Of a DNA stretch of 64,000 bases, positions 54,414 through 63,500 are shown piece by piece. Under the pieces are notes generated by a model. It made no database searches, was not told where the DNA came from, and saw only the letters and a list, made by a program, of their open reading frames with translations. The position numbers and the translations under genes are program-made. Each line of letters opens with the position of its first letter. The first letter of the stretch is position 1. Source of the stretch: Pseudanabaena mucicola FACHB-723. GTDB lineage: Bacteria > Cyanobacteriota > Cyanobacteriia > Pseudanabaenales > Pseudanabaenaceae. The stretch is from assembly GCF_014696385.1 (NCBI RefSeq), contig NZ_JACJQB010000001.1, positions 248,001 through 312,000 of the forward strand, given 5' to 3'.

Positions 54414-55235
54414 GTTTTTATGAATATGACGACGTAATTCGGCGGCAAGGTGAGCAAACTCATCACTGAGACACATTTCTAGAGTTCTTGGACGAGGTAA
54501 ATCAATATTCAATTTGAAAGCAATCTCGCTGGGTCTAGGACTCATTACATAAACTGTATCTGATAAAAATACAGCTTCTCTCAAATCATGGGTAATTAGA
54601 ATCCCCACGCATTTTGCTTCCATCCACAACTTTTGCAGCATTACCCACATTTCTTCACGGGTAAAGGCATCTAGCGCCCCAAATGGTTCATCTAATAGTA
54701 GGATTTCTGGCTTATGAATCAAGGAACGACAAAGGGAAGCTCTCTGACGCATACCACCAGATAACTGCCAAGGGAACTGCTGTTGAAAATCCTTTAAACC
54801 TACTGCCTGCAATAATTTTTGTGCCATCTCCACGTAATAAGCGTGATTAACTTTAAAATCGCGTTTATAAGGATGTACTACTTCTAATGGCAATAATACA
54901 TTATCAATAGTCCTCCGCCAAGGTAGTAATACCGGATTCTGGAAAGCAATACCCACATTTTTGAGTGGTTTGGTGACGGGTTGCCCATGACATCGCAACT
55001 CACCAATTTTAGTTGGACTTAAGCCTGAAACCATTCGTAAAATCGAAGTTTTACCGCATCCACTAGGTCCGACAAAGGAGACAAATTCACCAGCTTTGAT
55101 ATCAAGTGAGATTTCTTGAATAATCTGACGCATTGATTCGCCAAATGGATATTCCAAACCAATACGATCAAATTCTAACAAGGGTATAGAATGAGTAGCA
55201 GTTTCAGCAGAAGAGGAAGTTATAGGCTGAACCAT
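54411..55235 (-). CDS. ABC transporter ATP-binding protein (NitT/TauT-SsuB family)
   Basis: 274 residues. Walker A GPSGCGKTS, signature LSGGMRQRASLCRSL, Walker B ILLLDEPFGALDA, His switch in ITHDLREA. Short N-terminal Ser/Thr-rich stretch before the domain. Second gene of the transporter operon. Confidence 0.93.
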   Translation of the reverse strand: MVQPITSSSAETATHSIPLLEFDRIGLEYPFGESMRQIIQEISLDIKAGEFVSFVGPSGCGKTSILRMVSGLSPTKIGELRCHGQPVTKPLKNVGIAFQNPVLLPWRRTIDNVLLPLEVVHPYKRDFKVNHAYYVEMAQKLLQAVGLKDFQQQFPWQLSGGMRQRASLCRSLIHKPEILLLDEPFGALDAFTREEMWVMLQKLWMEAKCVGILITHDLREAVFLSDTVYVMSPRPSEIAFKLNIDLPRPRTLEMCLSDEFAHLAAELRRHIHKN

Positions 55236-55288
55236 TTTAGCTGTGCCTTTTAATTAAGTATTAAAGATCAAACCCAACAAGAGTTTTA

Positions 55289-55321
55289 AAAGCACAAAAT
55301 GGCATAGTCATTTTGTGCTTT
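55289..55321. terminator. Hairpin between binding-protein and ATPase genes
   Basis: Perfect 13-bp arms AAAGCACAAAATG/CATTTTGTGCTTT with a seven-base loop, five bases past the binding-protein stop. Confidence 0.7.
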
Positions 55322-55325
55322 GGTA

Positions 55326-56468
55326 TTAAAGTAATGGTTTACGCTCGCTAGCAGGAGGAATCATCCGTTGTTCTTTAGGAGGTAAAAACTTGTCGGTAAA
55401 CAAATCTGCGGAGGTAACAGGATTCAATTTGAAACCTTCGACAGTTTGAGCGATACTCTTATCGAGCCGTTTCATGTCCGCACTCCCTAAACCAGATGCT
55501 TCTAATTCTGGAGTCACATACATCCGTTCGAGGGCAAGTTTTAGACGTAGCTTCTCTGCATCTCGATCCATTAACTTACTTTGATCTGTGGATACAACTA
55601 AATCAAGGGCAGCACTAGGATCTTTGATAACCTCCTGCATTGCGCGAAAATAGGCTTTGAGGAAAGCTTTGATTGCTTCAGGATTTTTGGTCATGAAATC
55701 TTGTTTGACTAAAATGCCATTACCATAAAAATCTAGACCATATTCGTCATAGAAAAAGATTTGGATATCTTCCATTGTCTTTCCACCCTTGATCAAGGAT
55801 GGAATAACTGAAGTGTAGAAACCACTGACTGCGTCAACCTTACCTTGTAGCAAAAAGGTCTCACGCAGCTTGGGTTCCATTGTATCCCAAGTAACTGAAT
55901 CAGGAGAGATTTTGACTTCTTTTGCCAAAAGTGGAAATAGCTTGCGAGGTCCATCCCCTGCTGGCGCACCAAGCTTTTTACCAACTAAGTCCGCAGGACT
56001 TTTAATTCCATTTGCCTTGAAGGTGACAATCGAGAAAGGAGCTTTATTTTGATAAAAGGCTACGGCAAGAATCTTGTCATTAGGATTTTTGTCATTAAAC
56101 TCCATTGCATTATAGATATCGCTAAATGCCATGTCATATTTGCCAGTACCCAACTTACTAATGGTATCTGCGTTCCCAAAACCGCGTTCGTAGCTGACAT
56201 TCAATCCTTCTTCTGCAAAATAACCTTTTTCGATCGCCCAAATTAGCGGTGCATCAAGACTTTGCTTTAGAAAAGGAAGCTGCACACGAATATCTTGTTT
56301 AGTCTTTTGATCAGGATTTCCTGACTGGGGCGTTGTTGCTGTTGTTGCAGGCTTATCGCCAGAGGTTGTACTTGGGCTTGGTGGTGCAGTGTTACAAGCA
56401 GCAAGCACTGTTGTGGAAACTGCAATAAAAAGAATTCTGTGTAACTGTTTCTTGAAAGTATGAAGCAT
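55326..56468 (-). CDS. NMT1/THI5-type ABC substrate-binding lipoprotein
   Basis: 380 residues. Lipoprotein signal (cleavage before Cys in VLAACN), Ser/Thr/Pro-rich linker, then a two-lobed binding domain: LPFLKQSLDAPLIWAIEKGYF, with GLNVSYERGFGNAD, KLGAPAGDGPRKLF, FYGNGILVKQDFM. The family binds HMP-thiamine precursors, taurine, nitrate or other small molecules. A perfect operator 23 bp upstream places it under the purine regulator, so a purine or ureide ligand is plausible. Confidence 0.88.
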   Translation of the reverse strand: MLHTFKKQLHRILFIAVSTTVLAACNTAPPSPSTTSGDKPATTATTPQSGNPDQKTKQDIRVQLPFLKQSLDAPLIWAIEKGYFAEEGLNVSYERGFGNADTISKLGTGKYDMAFSDIYNAMEFNDKNPNDKILAVAFYQNKAPFSIVTFKANGIKSPADLVGKKLGAPAGDGPRKLFPLLAKEVKISPDSVTWDTMEPKLRETFLLQGKVDAVSGFYTSVIPSLIKGGKTMEDIQIFFYDEYGLDFYGNGILVKQDFMTKNPEAIKAFLKAYFRAMQEVIKDPSAALDLVVSTDQSKLMDRDAEKLRLKLALERMYVTPELEASGLGSADMKRLDKSIAQTVEGFKLNPVTSADLFTDKFLPPKEQRMIPPASERKPLL

Positions 56469-56490
56469 TATCTCTCTGCAAAGCTAAATA

Positions 56491-56505
56491 TGTATACTGT
56501 ATACA
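56491..56505. promoter_or_regulatory. Purine-regulon operator, perfect copy, at the ABC transporter
   Basis: TGTATACTGTATACA, 23 bp upstream of the binding-protein ATG. Confidence 0.85.
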
Positions 56506-56544
56506 GAACCAATCTGTATTTAAGGTTAGTAGCTATAAAGTTTC

Positions 56545-56560
56545 TGTATACAGTAATACA
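56545..56560. promoter_or_regulatory. Second, imperfect operator at the ABC transporter
   Basis: TGTATACAGTAATACA differs from the consensus by one inserted base; it is 54 bp upstream of the perfect copy, centre to centre. Confidence 0.5.
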
Positions 56561-56581
56561 TAGATATCTATACCTCTTATC

Positions 56582-56646
56582 GGTCTAAAGAGCAGAAGAC
56601 GAATTGCGGATATTTGCACCGTAATTCGTCTTCTGCTCTTTAGACC
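56582..56646. terminator. Terminator hairpin spanning the deaminase stop codon
   Basis: 28-base arms (56582-56609, 56619-56646) with one mismatch and a nine-base loop. The stem reaches into the last codons of the deaminase gene. Confidence 0.8.
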
Positions 56647-58001
56647 TGCAACATCGCAAGAGATAATTTATTTGTCCGTTCAATCAGCATTGGTAGATCG
56701 ACAGTAGCTAATTGCCCACGATCAATTACCATTCGACCATTAATAAAACTGTAATCCACATTCCCGACAGGACAAAAAATCAAAGCAGCGACTAAGTCGT
56801 GATGTGCCCCTGCAAACTCTGGACGATCCACATTTATGGCAATGAAATCTGCCGCCATCTGAGGAGCGATCGCACCAATGTCATCTCTCCCCAATACCTT
56901 CGCGCCGCCTAATGTAGCGACTTCTAAAATATCTCTCGCGGTCATTGACTTAGCATCGCCACTACCGACCCTTGCTAAGAGAAAAGCAGTTCTAGCTTCT
57001 TGCATCAAGTTCCCGATGTCATTGGAAGCGGAACCATCTACCCCCAAGCCCACAGGCACACCATGATTAAGCATTTTCCGAATTGATGCAATGCCACTCG
57101 CTAGACGCATATTGCTACAAGGACAATGCGCCACACCAGTGCCAGTGCGTCCAAATTTTAAAATTGCCCGATCACTTAACTTCACACAATGGGCGTGCCA
57201 GACATCATCACCAAGCCAACCGACTGATTCCGCATAGTCTTCAGGAGTCATTCCAAACTTCTGCAAACTATAATCAATATCAGATTGGTTTTCCGCAAGA
57301 TGAGTATGCAGTCTCACACTGGTATAGGATCGCGCCATTCTTGCCGACTCGCGCATGAGGTCAGGAGAAACGGAGAAAGGTGAACAGGGAGCCAATGTCA
57401 TTCGCAACATCGAATAGCGCGAAGGATCGTGATACTGTTCGATTAATCGTTGGGAATCTTTGAGAATATCTGCTTCCTTCTCCACTAAACTATCTGGAGG
57501 TAAGCCCCCAAGACTCTCGCCCACACTCATACTGCCGCGACTGGCATGAAAACGGATTCCGATCGCTTTCATCGCCGCAATTTCATCATCTAAGGTGCAG
57601 TCATTGGGATAGATATAGAGGTGATCGCTAGCAGTGGTGCAGCCAGAAAGCATGAGTTCGGCGGCGGCCATCTGAGCACTCACATAGACACCTTCAGCAG
57701 TCAGCTTTGACCAAATGGGATAGAGTGTTTTTAACCAGTTGAATAAATCGCAATTTTGAGCATCGGGAACTACTTTCGTCAGAGTTTGGTAGAAATGATG
57801 GTGGGTATTGACTAACCCTGGCATGACGATATGTCGTCCTTGCAAATCGAGAACTTGATCCGCCTCTTGAGGTAAATCTTCAGTTAGTCCTACCTGTGCG
57901 ATCGCCTGATCTTGCACAAAAATTGCCACATTATGAAGCTCACGGCGATCGCGATCCATTGTCACCAAAGTATGAATATTTTTGACAAGAACTGTACCCA
58001 T
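56640..58001 (-). CDS. 8-oxoguanine deaminase-like amidohydrolase
   Basis: 453 residues, ATG at 58001. Metal-dependent amidohydrolase (TIM barrel): GLVNTHHHFYQTLTKVV (metal HxH), HLAENQSDIDYSLQKFG (parts), WHAHCVKL, and metal Asp in GVDGSASND. The segment DYSLQKFGMTPEDYAES and WLGDDVWHAHC match the 8-oxoguanine deaminase branch as I recall it. The product of 8-oxoguanine deamination is urate, which would feed HpxO. The family also includes guanine- and triazine-deaminases. It follows the AllC-like gene on the same strand. Confidence 0.85.
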   Translation of the reverse strand: MGTVLVKNIHTLVTMDRDRRELHNVAIFVQDQAIAQVGLTEDLPQEADQVLDLQGRHIVMPGLVNTHHHFYQTLTKVVPDAQNCDLFNWLKTLYPIWSKLTAEGVYVSAQMAAAELMLSGCTTASDHLYIYPNDCTLDDEIAAMKAIGIRFHASRGSMSVGESLGGLPPDSLVEKEADILKDSQRLIEQYHDPSRYSMLRMTLAPCSPFSVSPDLMRESARMARSYTSVRLHTHLAENQSDIDYSLQKFGMTPEDYAESVGWLGDDVWHAHCVKLSDRAILKFGRTGTGVAHCPCSNMRLASGIASIRKMLNHGVPVGLGVDGSASNDIGNLMQEARTAFLLARVGSGDAKSMTARDILEVATLGGAKVLGRDDIGAIAPQMAADFIAINVDRPEFAGAHHDLVAALIFCPVGNVDYSFINGRMVIDRGQLATVDLPMLIERTNKLSLAMLQV

Positions 58002-58025
58002 TACAATTTACCTTCTAGGTTTTAT

Positions 58026-58073
58026 AGTGAACAACTTTGGGGGGCGGCTCCACTGCCCCCAAAGTTGTTCACT
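58026..58073. terminator. Hairpin between AllC-like and deaminase genes
   Basis: 18-bp perfect arms (58026-58043, 58056-58073) with a GC-rich apex, 15 bases past the AllC-like stop; about 45 bases before the deaminase region begins. Confidence 0.75.
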
Positions 58074-58087
58074 GGGAAGACTAAAGA

Positions 58088-59332
58088 TTATGGATAGCAA
58101 TTATCGATCGCCAAAAGTGTATGTAATAGAACATTTGTTCCTTGAGCACATTGTTCAGGAGAAGTATATTCATCTTGAGAATGGCTAATACCGTCACGAC
58201 TTGGCACAAAAATCATTCCCATATCTGTAAAACGTCCGATCTCTTGGGCATCATGTCCTGCCCGACTTGGTAAATAAGCATAACTAAGTTTGAGGTCTTG
58301 ACAAACTTTGGCGATCGCCTCCATTAGTTCCGATTTAGCTGGAGTTGGCAAAACATGGAGCTTCTGCTCAATCGTAATTTCTGTACCAGTGTTTGTGGCG
58401 ATCGTCTTACATTCCCGTTCAATCTCGGCAATCAGAAACCGTAAATTATCTTCTGAAAGGTCACGCAGATCTATACTCAAATCAACTCTCGCAGGCACAA
58501 CATTAGTGGCATTCGGTGCAACTGTGAGATATCCTACCGTGGCAACTTGCTCGCCATTACCTGAAATTCCCAAACGATTAATTGCTAATACCAGTTGAGC
58601 AGCCGCCACAAGAGCATCCTTTCGCATATTCATTGGTGTTGTTCCTGCATGGTTGGGGCGACCGACAATCTGCACCATAAAGCGATACTGGCCGACAATG
58701 CCTGTTACCACGCCGATCTGTTTATCTAGAGATTCCAATACTCCACCCTGCTCGACATGGAGTTCAATGAAAGCTGCTATGTCACAGCGATCGCGCTTTG
58801 CGGTTGCTAAAGCATTCCAATCACCGCCAACTTTAGCCAAACAATCCTGAATTGCTGTCCCATCTTTGCGGCGATAGCGTTCAGGATCTGTGGGCGCGTT
58901 ACCTGCAATCGCTTTGCAACCAATCACGCTATTTTCTTCATCAGAGAAAACAATTACTTCAAAAGGATGACGTAAACGAAACTGATTTTCTTGAAATACT
59001 CGTGCTACTTCAATCCCTGCTAAGACACCCAGACATCCATCATAACGCCCCCCCACAGGCACGGTGTCAATGTGCGAACCTGTCGCCAAAGCCCCAATCC
59101 CTACCTCTGTACCCGCATAAGTGCCAATGATATTCCCGACCGCATCACTGCGCACGCTCATCCCTGCTTCTAACATCCAAGTTTTGATCCGCGATCGTGC
59201 CTGCATATCGGCATCGGAAAAAGCTAGTCTACATACGCCTCCATTAGGTAGTCTACCTATTTCTGCAAGTTCAGCAAGATGGCGATCAATGCGATCGCAG
59301 TTTATTGATAGTCCTGAAAGTGTTACGATCAT
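58088..59332 (-). CDS. AllC-like Zn-dependent amidohydrolase (allantoate or N-carbamoyl amino acid)
   Basis: 414 residues, M20 peptidase fold. Metal and substrate motifs: TGSHIDTVPVGGRYDG, FSDEENSVIGCKAIAG, ELHVEQGGVLE, AGTTPMNMRKDA and GHDAQEIGRF. The family includes allantoate amidohydrolase (AllC) and N-carbamoyl-amino-acid hydrolases; next to allantoinase and the urate genes, allantoate is the better guess. It would release ammonia from allantoate. Divergent from the GntR gene with an operator between. Confidence 0.82.
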   Translation of the reverse strand: MIVTLSGLSINCDRIDRHLAELAEIGRLPNGGVCRLAFSDADMQARSRIKTWMLEAGMSVRSDAVGNIIGTYAGTEVGIGALATGSHIDTVPVGGRYDGCLGVLAGIEVARVFQENQFRLRHPFEVIVFSDEENSVIGCKAIAGNAPTDPERYRRKDGTAIQDCLAKVGGDWNALATAKRDRCDIAAFIELHVEQGGVLESLDKQIGVVTGIVGQYRFMVQIVGRPNHAGTTPMNMRKDALVAAAQLVLAINRLGISGNGEQVATVGYLTVAPNATNVVPARVDLSIDLRDLSEDNLRFLIAEIERECKTIATNTGTEITIEQKLHVLPTPAKSELMEAIAKVCQDLKLSYAYLPSRAGHDAQEIGRFTDMGMIFVPSRDGISHSQDEYTSPEQCAQGTNVLLHTLLAIDNCYP

Positions 59333-59357
59333 AGTCTAACTTTTTTTATGGTAATTT

Positions 59358-59371
59358 CTGTGATATCACAG
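59358..59371. promoter_or_regulatory. Second palindrome in the AllC/GntR intergenic region
   Basis: CTGTGATATCACAG, a perfect 14-bp palindrome, 15 bases from the GntR-type operator. Not a CRP site by spacing; binder unknown. Confidence 0.35.
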
Positions 59372-59385
59372 ATCATAGTGCATAC

Positions 59386-59400
59386 AATATACTGTATACA
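59386..59400. promoter_or_regulatory. Purine-regulon operator at the AllC/GntR divergon
   Basis: AATATACTGTATACA, 13 of 15 to the consensus, between the AllC-like gene and the GntR regulator; suggests autoregulation. Confidence 0.75.
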
Positions 59401-59431
59401 TAGCGATTTTTCGTTAGGAGTTTTTTGATTA

Positions 59432-60124
59432 ATGTTTTCTTCATCTGCGCCAATTCAGCGTCCACAGTCTTTGCGCGAACAGACCTACCAAGTATTGCGA
59501 TCGGCTATCTTGTCAGGTGAGTTTGCCTCTGACTCACGTTTGGTAGAAACGCAAATTGCCAAGAAACTGCAAGTTAGTCGGACACCGATTCGTGAAGCTC
59601 TGCAACAGTTACAAAAAGAACAACTTATTGTTGCCGATGGAAATGGAAACTTACGAGTAATTAGTTTCTCCATTGAAGATGCCCAAAATCTCTATCGTTG
59701 TCGATTAGTGTTAGAGCAGGAGTCGGTATCAGATGCTTGTAAACACGCTACGCCTGAACAGTTAGAAAAAATAGAATTACTTGTTCAAGAAGCTGAAAAA
59801 GCCAGCGCTCAGCACCCCAATCCGCTTACTAGTTATCAACTACTTCACCTTGACTATCAGTTTCATCGTGCGCTCGTCGAATGTTCGGGCAATCCTTGGT
59901 TATCACTTCTGCTCGATCAGTTGTTTGACAAGATGGCATTGTTACGAATCCAAACGGTTCAACGTAATCTCCAAGTTTTAGAGATTCGCTCTGAACATCG
60001 ACAAATATATGAAGCAATTGCCCAACGCAATGTTAAGAAAGCTCTAGCTTCAATTCGTACTCACCTTACTTCAAGCCAAAATCGAGTGATTGCTGAAATT
60101 GAACAATTGCAAGCCAAGGTATAG
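59432..60124 (+). CDS. GntR/FadR-type (FCD) transcriptional regulator
   Basis: 230 residues. Winged HTH (about 11-75): LREQTYQVLRSAILSG, then RLVETQIAKKLQVSRTPIREA. FCD sensing domain (about 85-220) with likely metal ligands D-x3-H (DYQFHRAL), His in SEHRQIYEA and His in RTHLTSSQ. FCD proteins bind a metal and often a small acid or intermediate. It is the only regulator near either purine locus and its own operator copy lies upstream, so I infer that it controls TGTATACWGTATACA sites; a ligand such as urate or allantoate is a guess. Confidence 0.88.
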   Translation: MFSSSAPIQRPQSLREQTYQVLRSAILSGEFASDSRLVETQIAKKLQVSRTPIREALQQLQKEQLIVADGNGNLRVISFSIEDAQNLYRCRLVLEQESVSDACKHATPEQLEKIELLVQEAEKASAQHPNPLTSYQLLHLDYQFHRALVECSGNPWLSLLLDQLFDKMALLRIQTVQRNLQVLEIRSEHRQIYEAIAQRNVKKALASIRTHLTSSQNRVIAEIEQLQAKV

Positions 60125-60206
60125 CACAAAGTCTTATCTTGATTATGACAGTGCTCAGGGAATTATTGACATGAGAAAAATAGACACCGAGTACAAGGAG
60201 AAATCC

Positions 60207-60321
60207 ATAAAATGCCCATACTGCCAAAGCCAAAAGAGCATTAAAAACAGTAAACATTGCTATCAAGACTGCAAAGATACCTAAAAATTACCTATGCAAG
60301 GAATGCTGCAAAAGATTCAGT
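60207..60321 (+). pseudogene. Frameshifted transposase zinc-ribbon fragment
   Basis: Frame 1 (from about 60207) reads IKCPYCQSQKSIKNSKHCYQ and stops at 60284. A +1 frame from 60277 continues as IPKNYLCKECCKRFS. Together they form a CPYC...CKEC zinc ribbon as found at the N terminus of IS1-like and related cyanobacterial transposases. The rest of a transposase is missing. It lies between the GntR gene and the rpoC2 end. Confidence 0.55.
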
Positions 60322-60539
60322 AAAAGCACAAGAACGATAATGTTAATACTGAGAACATCAGCAAGTATCGTATCTTTGGAACTAAAGATGGGGAGTGAAA
60401 GAATGGAGACTAGAACCAGTGGAGGATTTTTAGAAAGATTTCATGCCAGCGAGGGGTTTTCTTCAAAAACTGGTTTACTCGCTGTTGTTACTGCGATACT
60501 TGATCTTTCAATAGAATGTACCGTGCAATACATAAGATT
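60322..60539. other. Non-coding remainder of the transposase scar
   Basis: Open frames here (for example 60340-60579) have no recognisable product. The region likely holds decayed insertion-sequence DNA. Confidence 0.4.
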
Positions 60540-60577
60540 AAAAAAAGAGAGTCCGCTGATGCGAACTCTCTTTTTTT
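60540..60577. terminator. Terminator hairpin after rpoC2
   Basis: 13-bp perfect arms AAAAAAAGAGAGT/ACTCTCTTTTTTT with a 12-base loop, three bases past the rpoC2 stop. Confidence 0.9.
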
Positions 60578-60579
60578 AA

Positions 60580-63500
60580 TTAATCTTCATCATCAAAATC
60601 ATCATCTTCATCGTCTTCATCATCTTCAAACTCCACATCATCATCTACTAGCTCATCATCAAAGCTACGACGACTGCGAGGCTTATCAATAACGCGAATT
60701 GGCTCAATCCGAGGCTCAATGATTTGATAATTACGCGCAGTATTGTCATCAATGATCACATCATCCGCTTCTTCGTCATAGCCAAGATCTGGTTCATAGC
60801 CAGTCTCAACATCCACAATTGGCGTATCGTAAGCATTGAAACCAGTACCCGCAGGAATCAGACGACCAATAATCACGTTCTCCTTCAATCCGCGCAACCA
60901 GTCAGACTTACCTTCGATCGCGGCTTCCGTGAGAACACGTGTGGTTTCTTGGAAACTAGCTGCGGAGATAAAGCTGTCAGTATTCAAACTTGCTTTGGTA
61001 ATGCCCATCAATACAGGTGTGTAATCCGCAGGCGCACCACCAGTGATTTCCATTGCTTCGTTGATTTGCTCAACTTGATGGAGTTCAACAAGCTCACCAG
61101 GCAGACGGGTAGTGTCACCACCATCCTCAATCCGCACCTTCGATGTCATCTGCTTAACGATTACCTCAATGTGCTTATCGGAAATATCTACACCCTGTGA
61201 TTGATAAACCGACTGAACTTCATTCATCAAAAATTCTTGAACCTTTTGCAATCCAATCAGAGCGGCTTGGCGTACACCAAGGGATTCCTTGTAAGCGTGG
61301 AAATAGATATCAAGAATATCATGGGGATTAGCAGGCCCATCGGTAATTGCTTCACCTGCTGATACATGCTGACCATCGGAGATAATTACACTTTGACCAG
61401 CATTGAATGAGTAATCATCATCAACAATACCGTCATCGCCAACAATGCGTACTTCAGGATTATCATCAGAGTCATAGGTAACTTGAGCAGTACCCGATAC
61501 CCGTGCAAGTACACACATTTCCTTCGGTTTACGTGCTTCAAGGAGTTCTTCAATCCGAGGTAGACCTTGGATAATATCGCCAGTTTTAGCACGCTCGAAC
61601 ACTAGCAATGCAATGTTGTCACCACGTTGCACAAGGTCAGCATCATGGATCTGCAACAATGCGCCTGGAGATACCAGATACGGACGACCGATACGGAATA
61701 CAACTGTGCCGTTTTCGACCTTGAGAACTTGCCCTGATTCTTCGGTAATTACACCTTGCCCAATTTCATCCCCAGATCGCAACAAATCTCCAGGTTGAAC
61801 AGTGGGATTAGGACAGGTTGTTGTAATACAATCTGCTTCTGTAACTACTAGCAAGCGGCGAACTATTTCCGAGCCTTGGCGAATTCCACGAATCTGGCCT
61901 GCTTTCTTACAAAGAATTTCGGTGCGAGCAACGACAGCACCAGGATCAATGCGATCGCCATCATTTACCAGCAAACGGGTGCGGGAATTAGTATGAGCAG
62001 GATCTCCAGAAGTATCTTGACGAATTACTAGAGACTCCAAAATTACTAATTGCAGACGTAGGCTACCAGGATCACTCTCGTTAGGAATAAACTCAATATC
62101 AGCCGCCAATTGAGGTGCATCAGTGTCAACTTCCAGCAATAGCTGAGTTTTCAATAGCTCAACACTATCAATCGCTTTAACGCGATCGCCATCTTTGTAA
62201 GGAATACGCTGTACAGCACGTAAGCCAATTGAACGACCTTCTTGATTAACTGATTCTTGGCTAGGAACCGTCGGTACATCAGGAACTTGGTACTCTTCAA
62301 CAGGACGTAACAGTAACGCAGGCCCTTCAGTTGAATCCAGATATTCCACATAACGGAGTTCAGGTGAAGTTAACCCTGGCATAATCTCGGTACCTGGTTG
62401 AGCTAAAGTTCCATTCTTTTGCATGGCAGTTTGCGGATCATCAACCAAGTGTAAATCCCCTGGCTTGATCACAATTTCACGCAAAATGTCATTTTTTTGG
62501 AATACTTCAACCACTCCTGCGGTTTGGCTAAAGATATCTTTGACGACTTCAGTACCAGCTTCAATAAACTGGTTTTCTTCCACCATCAACAACGAAGCGT
62601 CTTTGTTAACTTCATGGGTTTCTTCAGGAACCCATAGTAAAGTTCCGCCCTTGACGACTTCATATCCCTGTTTGCCCTTGCTGCGCTTTGCAACTTCCAC
62701 ACCCGCAAACTTGATAATACCGCCACTCTTAGTGTGATAAGTATCATCAATCAATTCGGCAACTACTTGATTGTTAGTAAGTTTGGTTCCAGGGGAAGCC
62801 TTGAGCGAGAAGCTTTGTCCACCTTGGGTTTCGAGAACATAATGTTCACGCCCTTGGTAGCTTTCTTCCTTAACGATCGCTTGATCCAGTACCACTGAAG
62901 CAGTAATAATCTCAACTTCACGGTTATGGCGGCTATCTTCTTCGCTAAGGCGAACGACCCCTCCATGCTCGGTGATCAAGCGAGTTTCTGCTAATACATC
63001 ACCTTCAGTGACATAGGCTTCATTTTTGACAGTCGGTTCCGCAGTTGGTGGCAAGTCATAGACTTCACCCGCTAAAACCCACACCCGTCCCTTTTCACCG
63101 CGAGCTACATAACTAGTATTACCTTGACGATCTTTCTTCTCTTCGATTGCCAAATCCGAAAACAAGACCTCACCTGCTAGACCAGTATTTAGGGCTTTAG
63201 TTGCCTTCTCCGTAGTTTTACGCGAAGTCTTACCTGTTGCCGAAACCTCAGCCATCATCTGAGACTTAGTAACTTTCTCTCCATCGCGAACTAACAGAGT
63301 TGAACCTTGGGTCACTGCATAACTGCGCTTACCTTCAGAACCTTCCAGACTAAAGTCACCATTAGATTCGACGATAAACGCATCTTCACCGTGACGAGTC
63401 CGCATTGGACGTACTTTTAGCTTCTTGCTATACTTGACCGTGCCATCAAAAGGAGCACGTTGTTGTTCCGCAACTTCCCCCGTAAATACACCACCAGTGT

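Noticed and set aside
60340-60579. 79-codon open frame before the rpoC2 end
   Set aside because: Overlaps the rpoC2 terminator and looks like decayed insertion-sequence DNA.
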